From Methylopila sp. M107 (GTDB lineage Bacteria > Pseudomonadota > Alphaproteobacteria > Rhizobiales > Methylopilaceae), in contig NZ_ARWB01000001.1 in NCBI RefSeq assembly GCF_000384475.1, positions 970,022 through 1,034,021 of the forward strand: 64,000 nt of DNA. Direction: 5' to 3'. The notes under the pieces were generated by a model. It was not told where the DNA came from. It searched no databases and was given only the letters and a program-made list of their open reading frames with translations. Made by a program: the position numbers and the translations under genes. Of this stretch, positions 18,842 through 27,489 are shown in pieces; positions within the stretch are counted from its first letter, which is position 1, and each line of letters opens with the position of its first letter.

Positions 18842-18989
18842 TCCGTGGGCGCTCCCATTTGCTTTGCCTGTCCGCACTGCTTTGACCGACCATGGGCGCT
18901 GCGGCAAGGCCGAACGCCCGGGGCCGCGACGACGCCGCTGTTGCGTTTCCCGACGGGTCGCGCACTCTTGGGGCAACAGATGAGGTCCC

Positions 18990-19829
18990 ATGCAGACGAC
19001 GACTTTCAGCCTTCGCGTCGCGCCCGTGGCGCTCGCTCTCGCCGCGGCGACGGTTCCGGCAGCGGCCAATGTGCGGCTCGCGCCGCACCGCGCGGTCTAC
19101 GAACTCGCCTTGAGCGAGAACCGGGGCGGCAGCGGCGTCGACCAGGTCCGCGGGCGCATCGTCTACGAGTTCAAGGGCGACGCTTGCGACGGCTACGCGC
19201 TGACCTTCCGGCAAGTGACCGAGATCGCGAGCGGCGAGGGCCAGAGCAACCGCTCGGACCTGCGGTCGGAGACGTGGGAAGACGGCGCTGGCAAGAGCTT
19301 TCGCTTCTCGGCCAAGAATTTCCTGAACGACGAACTGAACCGCGACACCGACGGCAAGGCGGAAAAAGGAGCCGAGGCCGTAAAAGTCCTGCTCAAGAAG
19401 CCGAAGGCCGGCGAGAGCGCGTTCGAGGCCGGCACGCTGTTCCCAACCGAGCATCTCGTGAAGATCATCGAGTCGGCGCAGCGCAGCGACACGCTGCTGG
19501 CGGCCCCGGTCTATGACGGCTCGGAAGCGGGCGACAAGACCTACGACACGCTGACCGTGATCGGGAAGAAGGCGGACACGCCGCCGCCTTCGCTCGAGGA
19601 GCCGGCCAAAAAGCCGGAACTCGAGAAGCAGGACTACTGGCCGGTCGCGGTCAGCTATTTCGAGCGCGGCAAGAAGCTGACGGGCGAGCAGACGCCCGAC
19701 TACCAGATGAGCTTCGACCTCTACGCCAACGGCGTGAGCCGGGACCTGAGGATCAACTACGGCTCGTTCGTGCTCACCGGCGCGCTGAAGGAGCTGGAGT
19801 TCCTGAAGCCTGGCAAGTGCGAGCGGTAG
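18990..19829 (+). CDS. eipB: EipB-like periplasmic envelope protein (DUF1849)
   Basis: A 279-residue periplasmic protein of the DUF1849 family, whose Brucella member EipB forms a spiral beta-sheet barrel important for envelope integrity and stress survival. A signal peptide covers residues 1-26 (ends VPAAA). The two Cys residues, C66 (GDACDGYAL) and C277 (PGKCER), match the conserved disulfide of the family. The motif LAPHRAVYELAL at the mature start is typical. The gene stands alone with 204 bases after it containing a strong inverted repeat. Confidence 0.9.
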   Translation: MQTTTFSLRVAPVALALAAATVPAAANVRLAPHRAVYELALSENRGGSGVDQVRGRIVYEFKGDACDGYALTFRQVTEIASGEGQSNRSDLRSETWEDGAGKSFRFSAKNFLNDELNRDTDGKAEKGAEAVKVLLKKPKAGESAFEAGTLFPTEHLVKIIESAQRSDTLLAAPVYDGSEAGDKTYDTLTVIGKKADTPPPSLEEPAKKPELEKQDYWPVAVSYFERGKKLTGEQTPDYQMSFDLYANGVSRDLRINYGSFVLTGALKELEFLKPGKCER

Positions 19830-19933
19830 AGCGACTGTCGTGTCGCGGCCTTTGAGGCCGCGACCCGCTCCATCTGCAGAATGGCTGTGGTTCTCGGTCC
19901 TGGCTTGACCGCAGAGTCCTACGTTTTCGGTAC

Positions 19934-19968
19934 GCCGTAGATGCCCGGCGCCGCCGGGCATCTACGGC
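19934..19968. repeat. perfect 17-base inverted repeat in the eipB/cupin gap
   Basis: GCCGTAGATGCCCGGCG at 19934-19950 is followed after one base by its exact reverse complement at 19952-19968. No T-run follows on either strand, so it is not an obvious intrinsic terminator, although it could end transcription of the two convergent genes. The gap 19830-20033 also contains a sequence (19885-19905) resembling one arm of the palindromic element at 54114-54208. Confidence 0.6.
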
Positions 19969-20033
19969 TCTGATTGAACCGACGTTGCGCGAAAGCGCTC
20001 TCAAGGCCAGGACAAGGGTGCAGGAGCCGGCAC

Positions 20034-20432
20034 CTACTTCGCGACGTAGTCCGCGTCGCTGACATGCTCCAGCCAGTCGACGGCCTTGCCGTCGAGCTTC
20101 TCCTGGATCGCGATGTGCGTCATGCCGGTGGTCTCCGTCGCGCCGTGCCAGTGCCTTTCGTCCGGCGCGAACCACACCACGTCGCCCGGCCGGATTTCCT
20201 CGACCGGACCTCCCTCGCGCTGCGTCCATCCAAGGCCTGCGGTGACGATCAGCGTCTGGCCGAGCGGGTGGGTGTGCCAGGCGGTGCGGGCGCCGGGCTC
20301 GAACGTCACGCTCGCGCCAGCGACGCGGGCGGGCGCCGCGCGGTCGAACAGCGGGTCGATGCGGACCTGTCCGGTGAACCAATCCGCCGGTCCCTTGCCT
20401 GAGGGCCGCGAACCGCTTCGGTCGATTTCCAT
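20034..20432 (-). CDS. small cupin-domain protein
   Basis: A 132-residue single-domain cupin. Cupin motif 1 is [20 protein letters not shown] and motif 2 includes [17 protein letters not shown], giving two His in the first motif and His in the second for a metal site; the usual Glu of motif 1 is Gln here, as in the mandelonitrile-lyase-like and carboxymuconolactone-associated cupins. No enzyme activity can be assigned. It is a single gene convergent with eipB. Confidence 0.82.
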   Translation of the reverse strand: MEIDRSGSRPSGKGPADWFTGQVRIDPLFDRAAPARVAGASVTFEPGARTAWHTHPLGQTLIVTAGLGWTQREGGPVEEIRPGDVVWFAPDERHWHGATETTGMTHIAIQEKLDGKAVDWLEHVSDADYVAK

Positions 20433-20503
20433 GATGCGTCCTCTCGCTGCGGAGCGGTGGATTTAGGGTCCGGCAGCGTCAGGTCGAGCGCCCGTCGCGC
20501 TGC

Positions 20504-21256
20504 TCAATCGCCCAGCAGCTCAGGCCGGAACTCGAAATGCATCGTGTCGAAATGCGCCCACTTGCCGCCCCAGATGAAGCCGTGGCGCTCGAAGATCTCG
20601 ACGATCTCGGGCGGGATCTGGTTGCGATAGCCGCCCTTGCTCCAGCGCCAGTAGTCGCTGAACCGCGTGTTGAGGTCGATCGCGATCCCGTAGCCGTGGG
20701 CGCTCGGCTGCGTCGTGCCCGCGATGACGCGGCAATTATACGTGCCGGCCGACGGGATCAGGTAGCGGATCAGCGGCTCGGGCAGGGAGTCGAGCTCGTC
20801 CGACACGGCCTTCAGCCGCTTGTCGACGCCGAGCGCCCTCGTGAGCGAGACACGTCCGCCCTTGTGGCGCGGCAGCCAGTCGATGCTGACCAGTTGTTTC
20901 GTGACGCCGCCGGCTTGGCAGTCGCCATAGAGCTTCTTGAAGAACGCCTCGTTGCGGATGCGTCCCGGGTCGGCGTCGGGCGGGGTTTTCGGAAAGCCCG
21001 TCGGGTAGGGATAGGCGAACATGTCGTCGATGTCGGGCTTTGCGAGCAGGTCTTCGCGTGATTTCTTCACGCCGTCATCGATCGTCATGCGCGCGCCGTC
21101 CTTCCAGATCAGCTCGTTTCCGTCGCGGCGGTCGAGCTGGTCCGGATAGGCGCGGATCAGCCGGTCGACGCCGTCGGCGCTCGCCGCGCCCGACAGCGCA
21201 AGGCCCGCGGCGGCGGCGATCAGCTGCGCAAGGCCGCGGGGCCGGGAGACGCTCAT
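20504..21256 (-). CDS. secreted M15-family peptidoglycan peptidase
   Basis: A 250-residue protein with an N-terminal signal peptide (residues 9-27). Metallopeptidase family M15 (VanY/D,D-carboxypeptidase type) is indicated by TQPSAHGYGIAIDLN, with the His and Asp metal ligands, and by the late 'HFDTMHFEFRPEL' with the third His ligand. It would cut the terminal D-Ala or peptide links of peptidoglycan in the periplasm. Its ATG at 21256 overlaps the stop of dinB by 4 bases. The pairing with a DNA polymerase seems positional, not functional. Confidence 0.82.
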   Translation of the reverse strand: MSVSRPRGLAQLIAAAAGLALSGAASADGVDRLIRAYPDQLDRRDGNELIWKDGARMTIDDGVKKSREDLLAKPDIDDMFAYPYPTGFPKTPPDADPGRIRNEAFFKKLYGDCQAGGVTKQLVSIDWLPRHKGGRVSLTRALGVDKRLKAVSDELDSLPEPLIRYLIPSAGTYNCRVIAGTTQPSAHGYGIAIDLNTRFSDYWRWSKGGYRNQIPPEIVEIFERHGFIWGGKWAHFDTMHFEFRPELLGD

Positions 21257-22527
21257 GGCTTTGGGACCTTTCGTGCGAAGGCGCGGTCGACCGCGCCGGG
21301 GCCGTATTTGGAGCGCAGCTGCGCCACCGCCGTCTCGATGGCGTCGAGTCGCGCGTGGCGCCGCTCGAGATCGGGCGGATCGGCGTCGAGCGCCGGCCCG
21401 AGTTCGGAGATCGAGACGCCGATCAGCCGATAGGGCGTGCCGTCCGCCTCGCGCTTCAGCATGGCGCGCGCGGCCTCGAAGATGCGCGCGGCGAGCCGCG
21501 TCGGGGTCGGCAGGGCATGGGCGCGGGTGCGCAGGCGGAAGTCGGCGGTCTTGAGCTTGAGCGTCACCACGGAGCCCGCGATCTCGCTGTCGCGCAGCCG
21601 TCCGGCGACCTTCTCGCAGAGCCGAAACAGCCGAGCGGCAAGCTCCTCGGCGTCGCGAATGTCGTCCTCGAAGGTCGATTCGGCCCCAACGCTCTTGCGT
21701 TCGCGATCCGGATTGACCCTGCGGTCGTCCTTGCCGAAGGCGAGGCGGGAGAGCCGCAGGCCCCCCTCGCCGTGGCGGCGGGCGAGGTCGCGCGGGTCGG
21801 CGCGCTGCAGGTCCCCGATCGTCCTGAGGCCGTCGCGTTCGAGCGACGCGGCGAACGCCGGGCCGACGCCCCAGAGATAGCCGATCGGCTTCGGCGCCAG
21901 GAAGGCGGGCGCCTCGTCGATGGAAAGCGCCGCAAAGCCGCGCGGCTTGTCGATCTCGGAGGCGATCTTGGCCAGGAACTTGTTCGACGCCATGCCGATC
22001 GAGACCGTGATGCCGACGTCGCGCTCGACCTCTTTGGCGAAGCGCGCGAGCGCGACGGCCGGCGGCGCGTGATGCACGCGCTCGGTGCCCGCGAGGTCGA
22101 GAAACGCCTCGTCGATCGAGAGCGGCTCGACGAGTGGGGTCAGCGCAAGCATCTTGGCCTTCACGGCCCGGCTCGCCTCGACGTACTTTTCGAAACGCGG
22201 CTTCACCACGACCGCGTCGGGACAGAGCTTCAGCGCTTTGAACATCGGCATGGCCGATTTCACGCCGCGGATGCGCGCGATGTAGCAGCAGGTCGAAACG
22301 ACCCCGCGCCGTCCTCCGCCCACGATGACGGGCTTGTCGGCGAGCGACGGGTCGTCGCGTTTCTCGATCGAGGCGAAGAACGCGTCGCAGTCGACATGCG
22401 CGACCGTCATCGTAGCGAGAGCGGGGTGCCGTACGATCCGTGGGCTGCCGCAGCGCGTACACCGGGGGCCGCCGACGGAATGGTCGAGGCAGTCCCGGCA
22501 CAGCCCGAGAGCGCCGCCGGTCGTCAT
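21253..22527 (-). CDS. dinB: DNA polymerase IV (Y family)
   Basis: A 424-residue translesion polymerase. The catalytic motifs are AHVDCDAFFASIEKRDDP (first Asp and the Phe steric gate region) and 'PLSIDEAFLDL' (Asp-Glu). The palm, thumb and little-finger regions follow normally, with 'KTIGDLQR'-like HhH segment near residue 235. The N-terminus has about 40 extra residues bearing two CxxC pairs (C10, C13, C23, C26), a zinc-ribbon-like module seen in alphaproteobacterial DinB proteins. There is no LexA-like box I can identify upstream. The ATG is at 22527. Confidence 0.93.
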   Translation of the reverse strand: MTTGGALGLCRDCLDHSVGGPRCTRCGSPRIVRHPALATMTVAHVDCDAFFASIEKRDDPSLADKPVIVGGGRRGVVSTCCYIARIRGVKSAMPMFKALKLCPDAVVVKPRFEKYVEASRAVKAKMLALTPLVEPLSIDEAFLDLAGTERVHHAPPAVALARFAKEVERDVGITVSIGMASNKFLAKIASEIDKPRGFAALSIDEAPAFLAPKPIGYLWGVGPAFAASLERDGLRTIGDLQRADPRDLARRHGEGGLRLSRLAFGKDDRRVNPDRERKSVGAESTFEDDIRDAEELAARLFRLCEKVAGRLRDSEIAGSVVTLKLKTADFRLRTRAHALPTPTRLAARIFEAARAMLKREADGTPYRLIGVSISELGPALDADPPDLERRHARLDAIETAVAQLRSKYGPGAVDRAFARKVPKP

Positions 22528-22565
22528 GGCGCAGGCGCGGATGCTGTGATCACTCGGGAGGTCCG

Positions 22566-22859
22566 TCAGTCATGAACCGGATCTCCAGCGAGCGCGGCGC
22601 GCGCCTCTCCGACCGCTTCGGGACGCAGGTTTTCGGTTTCCGCGAAGGCGATCAACAGCCGCTCGTCGCTCATCAGGTGATCGAGCACCGATGGCAGGAA
22701 GTTCGGGTTGCGCGATGCGGTCCTTATGTTTGCGGGGTCGAGGCCCGACAGCGCGAGGAACCGGCCAAGCCGTTCCGGATCTTGCGCGAGGAAGCCGAGC
22801 GCGCTCGTCGCGAGCGCCTGTGGATCGATCGAATGGGCCCGGGTTTTCGGCATCGGCAT
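22566..22859 (-). CDS. DUF3572 family protein
   Basis: A 97-residue helical protein of the alphaproteobacterial DUF3572 family, recognised by 'ALGFLAQDPERLGRFLALSGLDP' and 'NFLPSVLDHLMSDERLLIAFAE'. The function is unknown. It lies divergent from divK and 38 bases upstream of dinB, an arrangement common in Hyphomicrobiales. Two in-frame ATG codons (22859 and 22853) are possible starts; the first is chosen for length. Confidence 0.85.
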   Translation of the reverse strand: MPMPKTRAHSIDPQALATSALGFLAQDPERLGRFLALSGLDPANIRTASRNPNFLPSVLDHLMSDERLLIAFAETENLRPEAVGEARAALAGDPVHD

Positions 22860-22888
22860 TCGCCTTTCTTAAGGAATGACGGCTACGA

Positions 22889-22900
22889 TTTGTCGACAAA
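22889..22900. promoter_or_regulatory. 12-base palindrome between DUF3572 and divK
   Basis: TTTGTCGACAAA is a perfect palindrome placed 30 bases upstream of the DUF3572 start and 115 bases upstream of the divK start. It could be a binding site for a dimeric regulator controlling either gene. It is not a CtrA-type TTAA-N7-TTAA site. Only position and symmetry support the call. Confidence 0.3.
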
Positions 22901-23014
22901 CAAAAGGATCAGCGGACGTCTTCCGTTAAGGGTATTGTTTCCCACGGCGCGCGCCCATGATCCCGGGCGGTGTCGTGCTGCGCGCGTATCGCGCAAGAGG
23001 AGCGTTGGTGCCTC

Positions 23015-23386
23015 ATGCCCAAGACCGTCCTGATCGTCGAGGATAACGAACTCAACATGAAGCTCTTCCACGATCTGTTGGAAGCGCATGGTTACGCCAC
23101 TATCGAAACGAGAAACGGCGTGGAGGCGCTCGATCTCGCGCGCGCCCACATGCCCGATCTTATCCTGATGGACATCCAGCTGCCGGAAGTTTCCGGGCTC
23201 GACGTCACGAAATGGCTCAAGGAAGACGAGCGTACCAGGCCGATTCCGGTGATCGCCGTGACGGCCTTCGCAATGAAGGGCGACGAGGAACGGATCCGTG
23301 GGGGCGGCTGCGAGGCCTATCTCTCGAAGCCGATCTCCGTGTCGAAGTTTCTGGAAACCGTCAGGCACTATCTCGGCGAAGGCTGA
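23015..23386 (+). CDS. divK: response regulator DivK
   Basis: A 123-residue single-domain receiver, the length of DivK. Phosphoacceptor Asp53 lies in [16 protein letters not shown], the acidic pair is at E9-D10, and the conserved Thr ([14 protein letters not shown]) and Lys (YLSKPISV) complete the active site. In Caulobacter and relatives DivK is phosphorylated by DivJ and dephosphorylated by PleC and controls CtrA through DivL and CckA. It is 10 bases from pleD, forming the standard divK-pleD operon. The ATG at 23015 is preferred over upstream starts that extend beyond the receiver fold. Confidence 0.96.
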   Translation: MPKTVLIVEDNELNMKLFHDLLEAHGYATIETRNGVEALDLARAHMPDLILMDIQLPEVSGLDVTKWLKEDERTRPIPVIAVTAFAMKGDEERIRGGGCEAYLSKPISVSKFLETVRHYLGEG

Positions 23387-23396
23387 TCGGGGACAC

Positions 23397-24758
23397 ATGA
23401 CCGCTCGAATTTTGGTCGTCGACGACGTCGAAGTGAACGTGCGGCTGCTCGAAGCGCGCCTGACGGCGGAGTACTTCGACGTCATCACGGCTCATGACGG
23501 CGCGACCGCGCTGGAGATCTGCGCGCGGGCGCAGTGCGACATCGTGCTGCTCGACGTCATGATGCCGGGCATCGACGGCTTCGAAGTCTGCCGCAGGTTG
23601 AAGGCGGACCCCAAGACGCATCACATCCCGGTCGTCATCATCACGGCGCTCGACCAGCCGGCCGACCGCGTGCGCGGCCTCGAGGCCGGCGCCGACGACT
23701 TCCTGACCAAACCGGTCGCCGACGTCGCGCTGCTGGCGCGCGTGCGCTCGCTCGCCCGGCTGAAGATGCTCGGCGACGAATTGCGGCTGCGCGCCCAGAC
23801 GGCGCGCGACATCGGGATGATCGAGACCATCGCGGACAAGGGCGAGGGCGGGCGCGTCCTGATCGTCGACGACCGCGAAAGTTCGCAGGACCGGATCCGA
23901 GCGGCGCTGAGCGACACGCAGAGCGTCGAGGTCGAGAGCGAGCCGCATGAGGCGCTGTTCCGCGCGGCCGAGGAAGACTTCGACGTCGTGATCGTCAGCC
24001 TGTCGCTTCAAGGGTTCGATCCCTTGCGGCTCTGCGCGCAGATCCGTTCGCTGGAACGCACCCGGACCTTGCCGGTCGTGCTGATCGCCGATCCGGACGA
24101 GCATGGCCGCGTGCTCCGCGCGCTCGACGTCGGCGTCAACGACTACATCCTGCGGCCGCTCGACCCGAACGAACTGATCGCGCGCATTCGCACGCAGGTC
24201 CGCCGCCATCGCTACACATCGCGGCTGCGCAACAATCTCCAGGTCTCGATGGAGCTTGCGGTCACCGACGATCTGACGGGGCTGCACAATCGCCGCTACA
24301 TGGAAATGCACTTGCAGGCGCTGTTCGACCAGGCGGCGGCGCGCGGCCGCGCGCTTTCGGCGCTCGTGGTGGACATCGACTTCTTCAAATCGGTCAACGA
24401 CCGGCACGGCCACGACGCCGGCGACGAGGTGCTGCGCGAGTTCTCGCGGCGCCTGAAGGCGAGCGTCCGGGGAATCGACCTCGCGGTGCGGCTGGGCGGC
24501 GAAGAATTCGTGGTGGTGATGCCGGAGACCGAAGTCGCAGTCGCGCGGCTGGTGGCCGAGCGCATCCGCGCGAAGGTCGCGACCAAGCCGTTCTCGCTCG
24601 GCGCCGGGCAAGGCGCGATCGACGTCACCGTCTCGGTCGGTGTGGCGAGCCATCTCGGGGCCGGCGACGACCCGGCAGCGCTCCTGAAGCGCGCCGACGT
24701 CGCGCTCTACCGCGCCAAGGCCGACGGGCGGAACAGGGTCGTGGCCCACGCGGCCTGA
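23397..24758 (+). CDS. pleD: PleD-like response regulator diguanylate cyclase
   Basis: A 453-residue REC-REC-GGDEF protein that makes cyclic di-GMP at the cell pole when phosphorylated. The first receiver has Asp53 in LLDVMMPGIDGF. The second receiver (about residues 155-275) lacks the phosphoacceptor Asp (VIVSLSLQGFD), as in known PleD proteins, where it serves as an adaptor for dimerisation. The GGDEF domain has the active GGEEF loop at residues 367-371 and the inhibitory RxxD site (RGID) five residues upstream. It follows divK by 10 bases and is ended by the terminator at 24805-24830. Confidence 0.96.
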   Translation: MTARILVVDDVEVNVRLLEARLTAEYFDVITAHDGATALEICARAQCDIVLLDVMMPGIDGFEVCRRLKADPKTHHIPVVIITALDQPADRVRGLEAGADDFLTKPVADVALLARVRSLARLKMLGDELRLRAQTARDIGMIETIADKGEGGRVLIVDDRESSQDRIRAALSDTQSVEVESEPHEALFRAAEEDFDVVIVSLSLQGFDPLRLCAQIRSLERTRTLPVVLIADPDEHGRVLRALDVGVNDYILRPLDPNELIARIRTQVRRHRYTSRLRNNLQVSMELAVTDDLTGLHNRRYMEMHLQALFDQAAARGRALSALVVDIDFFKSVNDRHGHDAGDEVLREFSRRLKASVRGIDLAVRLGGEEFVVVMPETEVAVARLVAERIRAKVATKPFSLGAGQGAIDVTVSVGVASHLGAGDDPAALLKRADVALYRAKADGRNRVVAHAA

Positions 24759-24804
24759 CCCGGCCGCTCGATTCTGGCCCTTTCCCAACGGACTCCAGGC
24801 AGAA

Positions 24805-24830
24805 AAAAAGCGCCCCACAGGGCGCTTTTT
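24805..24830. terminator. bidirectional intrinsic terminator between pleD and rpmG
   Basis: An 11-base-pair hairpin with a four-base loop (CACA) is framed by an A-tract on the left and a T-tract on the right (AAAAAGCGCCC and GGGCGCTTTTT). It can stop both pleD on the plus strand and rpmG on the minus strand, which converge here. Confidence 0.9.
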
Positions 24831-24852
24831 CATTCGTGCCGAAACCCTCAGA

Positions 24853-25020
24853 TCACTTGATCTTGGTTTCCTTGAAATCGACGTGCTTGCGCGCGATCGG
24901 GTCGTACTTCTTGAGAAGCATCTTCTCGGTCTTGGTGCGCGAGTTCTTGCTGGTCACGTAGAAGAAGCCGGTGTCGGCGGTGCTCAGCAGCTTGATCTTG
25001 ATGTTGGCGGCTTTCGCCAT
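24853..25020 (-). CDS. rpmG: 50S ribosomal protein L33
   Basis: A 55-residue ribosomal protein L33 of the large subunit, with the family sequence [20 protein letters not shown] and a C-terminal [15 protein letters not shown]. The zinc-binding CxxC pairs are absent, so this is the zinc-independent form usual in this order. The ATG is at 25020 and the stop at 24853-24855; the hairpin just beyond serves as terminator. The gene is convergent with pleD. Confidence 0.97.
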   Translation of the reverse strand: MAKAANIKIKLLSTADTGFFYVTSKNSRTKTEKMLLKKYDPIARKHVDFKETKIK

Positions 25021-25105
25021 GACGGAATTCCTCGGGCGTACGGGCGGACGGCGCGCCCGCTAGCTTGATCTGAAGCGGCGCAACCTACTGACGAACGCCA
25101 TGAAG

Positions 25106-26272
25106 TCAAGGCTGGGACGCGAGTTTCGGGCGCGTCGCGGCGAACAGCGCATAGGCAGCGAGCATCAAGGCGGTCGCGACGGGCACGCCATGCGGGTCCC
25201 AGACGTCGATGCTGGCGCCGATGATGGGCGGGCCGCCGAGCATGCCGGCGGCGTACATCACCACGAAGGCGGCGTTCGCGGTCGCGAGGTCTACCCCCGA
25301 GAACCGCTCGCCGAGCAGCGCGAGGCCGACGGTGTAGAGCCCCGTGATGATGCTGCCCCAGACGACGCAGAGCGCGAAGAACCCGAGTTTCGAGCCGGAC
25401 GCGAGCGGCATGCCGAGCGCGCCCACCGCGCATAGCGCCGCAATCGCGATCAGCAGCCTGCGGCGGTCGGTCCGGTCGCTCAGTATGCCGAGCGGGATCT
25501 GCGAGATGACGTTGCCTAGCGCCACCGCGGATCCCAGCAGCGTCGCCGAGGTGGAGTCGAGGCCGACGCGCAGGCCGTAGAGCGGCAGGAAGGTGAAGGC
25601 GCCCGTCTCAATCGCGCCGAAGGTGAAAGCGGCCAGCGTCGCGATCGGCGCGAGTCGGATGAAGAACACGACGCCGCGGCCCTTTTCCGGCGCGTCGATG
25701 CGCGGCGCTGAATCGCCGACAAGCGCGATTGGCGCCACCGCAAGGCCGAACAGCCCTGCTCCGACGAGATAGGGGAGCAGTCCTTCGGTTCCGATGACAG
25801 CGAGAATCGCGGGGCCGGCGGCGAAGCCGAGCGATAGAGCCGTGACGTAGAGCCCCATCACCAGGCCGCGCGAACGCGGCGGGGCGAGCGAGGTGATCCA
25901 GAATTCGGACAGCACGAACATCGCGCCGAGGCTCGCGCCCAGCAGGAAGCGCAGCGGAAACCATGCCCAGAGCGTCTCGATCAGCCCGAAGCCGAGCATA
26001 GAGGCCGCGCCGAGCGCAAGTGCGCCGAGCAACAAAGGGCGCACCCCGATCGCGGCGGCCGCGCGCGGGATGAGCGGCGTCGCCACCAGCACGGCGACGC
26101 CGGCCATGGCGGTGTTCGCGCCGATGAAAAGGCCCGACGCCCCGCGCGTCTCCATGACGAGCGCGAGCAGTGGCACCGACAGCGCGAGGCTTACGCCCGC
26201 GATGGTGATGCAGGCGACCGCTGCGATGATGGCCGGCGCATGGCCCGAAGATCTGATGTCTGAGATGCTCAT
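25106..26272 (-). CDS. MFS transporter
   Basis: A 388-residue major facilitator superfamily protein with about 12 predicted membrane helices and a central loop near residues 195-205. The motif 'GILSDRTDRRRLL' in the second half is the family's loop motif between helices 8 and 9. The substrate is not identifiable; it resembles the YbjJ/CynX-like general MFS group. The ATG at 26272 is chosen; an in-frame GTG at 26293 would add seven residues and neither has a strong ribosome binding site. It lies 57 bases downstream of the NUDIX gene on the same strand. Confidence 0.85.
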   Translation of the reverse strand: MSISDIRSSGHAPAIIAAVACITIAGVSLALSVPLLALVMETRGASGLFIGANTAMAGVAVLVATPLIPRAAAAIGVRPLLLGALALGAASMLGFGLIETLWAWFPLRFLLGASLGAMFVLSEFWITSLAPPRSRGLVMGLYVTALSLGFAAGPAILAVIGTEGLLPYLVGAGLFGLAVAPIALVGDSAPRIDAPEKGRGVVFFIRLAPIATLAAFTFGAIETGAFTFLPLYGLRVGLDSTSATLLGSAVALGNVISQIPLGILSDRTDRRRLLIAIAALCAVGALGMPLASGSKLGFFALCVVWGSIITGLYTVGLALLGERFSGVDLATANAAFVVMYAAGMLGGPPIIGASIDVWDPHGVPVATALMLAAYALFAATRPKLASQP

Positions 26273-26329
26273 TATGAGGGCAGCGAAAAGCACGGCCCGG
26301 CGCTCAAGGCCAGCGGCATTCCTGCAAGC

Positions 26330-27052
26330 TCAGATCAGTTCGCGCTCCGACGCCGAGCCCTGACGGTAGAACGGTGCGGGCGCGTCGCTTTCGAGCCCGA
26401 TCTCCAGCCGCTTCGCGAGGTCGTCCAACACCATGCGGGTGATCGCGGGCAGATCGAGTTCTCTGGCGTCGTCGAGCGAGGTCCAGACCAGCTCGACGAG
26501 TTCGGCGTCGGGCGAGACGACGCCCTCGATCCGGTGCGCGATGAGCGCGGCGTCGGCTGCGAAGAAGCGGGTGTCGAAACGGCGCGGGCGCTTTGGCGGC
26601 GTGATGGCGCGGGCGATCAGCCACAGCCCCTCCAGCGACGGAAACACGCCGGCCTCCGCGAAGGGCCGCCAGCTTTCGCCCGCGGCCGTGAACGGGCCGC
26701 AATCCGGGTCGCCGAGCAGCAGGCCGGTCTCCTCCGCCAGCTCACGTATGGCGGCGAGCCCATAGGCTCTGGCGCGGGTGAACGAGGGGCGGCGGACGCG
26801 CTCCATCAGCCGCCGCTCGACATGCTCCGTATAGGCGCCCGCGATGTTGACCCTACCGTCCGCCGCCTCGACGCGGCCGCCCGGAAACACGAACTTCCCG
26901 GGCATAAACCTCACGCCCTCGTGGCGGCGGCCCATCAGCACCTTTGGTTTTGTTCCCGACCGGTCGATGACGATCAGCGTGGCTGCGTCGCGGATCGGCT
27001 GGCGCGGCGCCTTGGGGGAGGGCGCGCCGGCCGACTGCTCCGGTGCGCTCAC
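26330..27052 (-). CDS. NUDIX hydrolase
   Basis: A 240-residue NUDIX-domain hydrolase. The Nudix helix is modified around AYGLAAIRELAEETGLLLGD, which keeps the REXXEE core (RELAEE) needed for metal binding. The preceding segment 'FMPGKFVFPGGRVEAADG' has the usual Gly-rich turn. These enzymes cut nucleoside diphosphates linked to other moieties; the substrate is unknown. The GTG start at 27052 overlaps the DUF983 stop by 4 bases. This rnr, DUF983, NUDIX order is typical in Hyphomicrobiales. Confidence 0.85.
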   Translation of the reverse strand: MSAPEQSAGAPSPKAPRQPIRDAATLIVIDRSGTKPKVLMGRRHEGVRFMPGKFVFPGGRVEAADGRVNIAGAYTEHVERRLMERVRRPSFTRARAYGLAAIRELAEETGLLLGDPDCGPFTAAGESWRPFAEAGVFPSLEGLWLIARAITPPKRPRRFDTRFFAADAALIAHRIEGVVSPDAELVELVWTSLDDARELDLPAITRMVLDDLAKRLEIGLESDAPAPFYRQGSASERELI

Positions 27053-27489
27053 GCCTTGGCTTCCGGCTTCAGCCCACCGTCCGGCGCGGCGTCCGGGTCG
27101 GGTCCGCCAAACCCATGCATGCGCAGCGCCCATTGCAGGCCGATCAGCGCGCCCTTTACGGGCGGCAGCAAAGCGAGAGACAGGATGATCGTGAGCGGCA
27201 GCCAGATCGCCATGTGCACCCACACCGGCGGCTGGCGCGCGACCTCGAGCCAGAGCAGGCCGCCGATTACGACATGGGCGACGATGGTGATCACGACGTA
27301 AGGCGGGGCGTCGTCGGCGCGCTGGTGATGCATCTCGTCGCCGCACTTTTCGCACGCGTCGACTGGCTTGAGGAACGCGCGGTAGAGCCGGCCCTCGCCG
27401 CAGTTCGGGCAGCGGCAGGCGAAGCCGCGCAGCAGCGATCGGAAGATCGGGCGCTCCTCTACGGGGAGGTCTGTCGCGGCTGCGCTCAT
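27049..27489 (-). CDS. DUF983 family protein
   Basis: A 146-residue protein with an N-terminal zinc-ribbon-like segment (CRCPNCGEGRLY and CEKCGDEMHHQRADD) followed by two membrane helices at about residues 64-82 and 92-110. This is the DUF983 layout; some members are associated with cytochrome oxidase genes, but no such genes are nearby here. The ATG at 27489 overlaps the stop of rnr by 4 bases and its own stop overlaps the NUDIX start, so it is translationally coupled on both sides. Confidence 0.88.
   Translation of the reverse strand: MSAAATDLPVEERPIFRSLLRGFACRCPNCGEGRLYRAFLKPVDACEKCGDEMHHQRADDAPPYVVITIVAHVVIGGLLWLEVARQPPVWVHMAIWLPLTIILSLALLPPVKGALIGLQWALRMHGFGGPDPDAAPDGGLKPEAKA

Noticed and set aside
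20504-22501. Single 665-codon minus-strand frame covering M15 peptidase and dinB
   Set aside because: Two real genes in different frames meet at 21253-21256 (ATGA overlap); only the last 250 residues of this frame make a recognisable protein, so it is not a fusion.
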